From: Desulfobacterales bacterium
GTDB taxonomy: Bacteria; Desulfobacterota; Desulfobacteria; Desulfobacterales; JAEINQ01
Assembly (NCBI GenBank): GCA_016342285.1
Contig: JAEINQ010000017.1
Span: 1 to 64,000, forward strand
Direction of reading: 5' to 3'
DNA: 64,000 bases
Positions 63,079 to 64,000 of the stretch are shown here, piece after piece. Positions within the stretch are counted from its first letter, which is position 1. The number at the start of each line of letters is the position of its first letter. Under the pieces are notes generated by a model, which was not told where the DNA came from, ran no database searches, and saw only the letters and a program-made list of their open reading frames with translations. Made by a program: the position numbers and the translations under genes.

Positions 63079-64000
63079 ATGAAAAAAGTTTTGGTGCTGC
63101 TTTTGTGTGGTCTCATGGTCGGTTTCGCGACGCCCGCCCTTGCCCAAAAAGAGATAAAGGTCGGTTTTGTTTACGTCTCGCCCATCGGCGATGCCGGCTG
63201 GTCCTACGCCCATGACAAGGCGCGTCTGGCCCTGGAGGCCATGGACGGGGTGACCACCAGCTTTGTGGAAGCCGTTCCCGAGGGCCCTGACTCCGAGCGG
63301 GTGATGCTCAATATGGCCCGTAAGGGCTATGATCTGGTCTTTGCCACCAGCTTCGGATACATGGATCCCATGCTCAAGGTGGCCAAGAAGTTTCCCAAGA
63401 CGATCTTCATGCACTGCTCCGGCTACAAGACGGCCGAGAACATGGGCAACTATTTCGGCCGCATGTACCAGGCCCGCTACCTTTCCGGCATGGTGGCCGG
63501 CGCCATGACAAAGGCCAATGTGCTCGGCTACGTGGCCGCCTTTCCCATTCCCGAAGTCATTCGCGGCATCAACGCCTTTACCCTGGGTGCCCAGGCCGTG
63601 AATCCCAAGGTGGGGGTTCGGGTGGTCTGGACCAAAACCTGGTACGACCCGGCCACGGAAAAAGAGGCGGCCAAGAGCCTGCTGGACGTCGGGGCCGACA
63701 TCATTGCCCAGCACCAGGATTCCCCCGGCCCCCAAGAAGCGGCTCAAGAGCGCGGGGTTTACTCGGTCGGGTATAACTCCGATATGAGTTCTTTTGCCCC
63801 CAAGGCCCACATGACCGCTCCGATCTGGAACTGGTCGCCTTTTTACAAAGAGACGGTGGAAAAGGTGCGCAGCGGATCCTGGGTCAGCGAATCCACCTGG
63901 ATCGGCATGGAAAAGGGGATCGTGGACCTGGCCCCCTTTGGCGCCATGGTCCCCCAGGCGGTCAGGGACAAGGTGATGGCCAAAAAAGCCGAGATCATCG
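63079..64000 (+). CDS. BMP-family ABC transporter substrate-binding protein (partial)
   Basis: Starts at ATG 63079 after AGGAGGAAAAG and continues past the end of the window (307 codons seen). A Sec signal peptide (KKVLVLLLCGLMVGFATPAL) is followed by EIKVGFVYVSPIGDAGWSYAHD, the beginning typical of BMP/PnrA nucleoside- or purine-binding proteins, then GYDLVFATSFGYMDPML and VGYNSDMSSFAPKAHMTA. No lipobox Cys is seen. It probably opens a nucleoside-type ABC uptake operon. Confidence 0.9.
   Translation, partial: MKKVLVLLLCGLMVGFATPALAQKEIKVGFVYVSPIGDAGWSYAHDKARLALEAMDGVTTSFVEAVPEGPDSERVMLNMARKGYDLVFATSFGYMDPMLKVAKKFPKTIFMHCSGYKTAENMGNYFGRMYQARYLSGMVAGAMTKANVLGYVAAFPIPEVIRGINAFTLGAQAVNPKVGVRVVWTKTWYDPATEKEAAKSLLDVGADIIAQHQDSPGPQEAAQERGVYSVGYNSDMSSFAPKAHMTAPIWNWSPFYKETVEKVRSGSWVSESTWIGMEKGIVDLAPFGAMVPQAVRDKVMAKKAEII

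Noticed and set aside
1-64000. tRNA, rRNA, tmRNA or CRISPR array
   Set aside because: Occasional GGTTCGAA-like strings lack a cloverleaf, and the tandem repeats seen are 8-12 bp without CRISPR-type spacers.

Overview
The window looks like a chromosomal segment of an anaerobic, GC-rich Desulfobacterota bacterium (Desulfobacterales-like). This is inferred from gene content and style only: a Na+-pumping decarboxylase pair, TRAP/TAXI uptake, large Cache-domain sensor kinases, sigma-54 regulators, a siroheme/hemX/hemA cluster and many dispersed palindromic repeats. No rRNA, tRNA or CRISPR array was recognised.

Layout. 0-2 kb: Na+-decarboxylase gamma and beta subunits. 2-6.6 kb: Cache/GAF/PAS histidine kinase and NtrC-type regulator. 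6.8-10.6 kb: overlapping polyamine ABC operon potABCD. 10.6-19.5 kb: mixed region with threonine aldolase, a PIN/Phd toxin-antitoxin pair, DUF309, an EEP-family enzyme, clpB, a SEC-C protein and several broken or orphan toxin-antitoxin genes. 19.9-35.1 kb: a defence island entirely on the minus strand. In transcription order it holds a CARF-domain sigma-54 activator, hsdR, an AlbA_2/HATPase protein with an 11-bp repeat array, hsdM, hsdS, a DUF3696-type AAA ATPase, a PLD-like protein, DUF2188, CapV patatin phospholipase, a CD-NTase and a HigA-like antitoxin. 35.5-37.7 kb: an ArsB/NhaD-type permease with an eIF2B-like protein. 38.1-47.7 kb: housekeeping genes (DHH and MBL enzymes, siroheme synthase, ccsB/hemX, hemA, fabD, DksA-type, PHP, rnc, radical SAM). 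48-54.5 kb: Cache/PAS kinase, NarL-type regulator and a TAXI-TRAP transporter. 54.9-64 kb: PBP1A, hisI-hisG-aminotransferase, engB-era, ATP-grasp, HNH and the start of a BMP-family binding protein.

The most interesting system is the defence island. The CARF-sigma-54 activator is followed, in the short gap before hsdR, by an exact match to the sigma-54 -24/-12 consensus (TGGCAC-N5-TTGCT) in the right orientation. A second match with one mismatch lies about 50 bp upstream of the DUF2188-capV-CD-NTase cassette. hsdM, hsdS, the ATPase and the PLD-like gene are joined by ATGA, TAATG and 2-bp junctions. This suggests one ligand-inducible regulon in which a nucleotide-sensing CARF activator switches on a type I restriction system, an ATPase/PLD pair and a CBASS module. 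An array of 11-bp repeats in the AlbA_2 gene could act as a frameshift switch. The regulatory link is an inference from sequence and has not been tested.

Dispersed repeats are abundant: twin hairpins that begin at stop codons, about 115-bp palindromic elements with CGTAAAAAGTC-like ends, and 11-bp and 12-bp minisatellites shared between defence loci.
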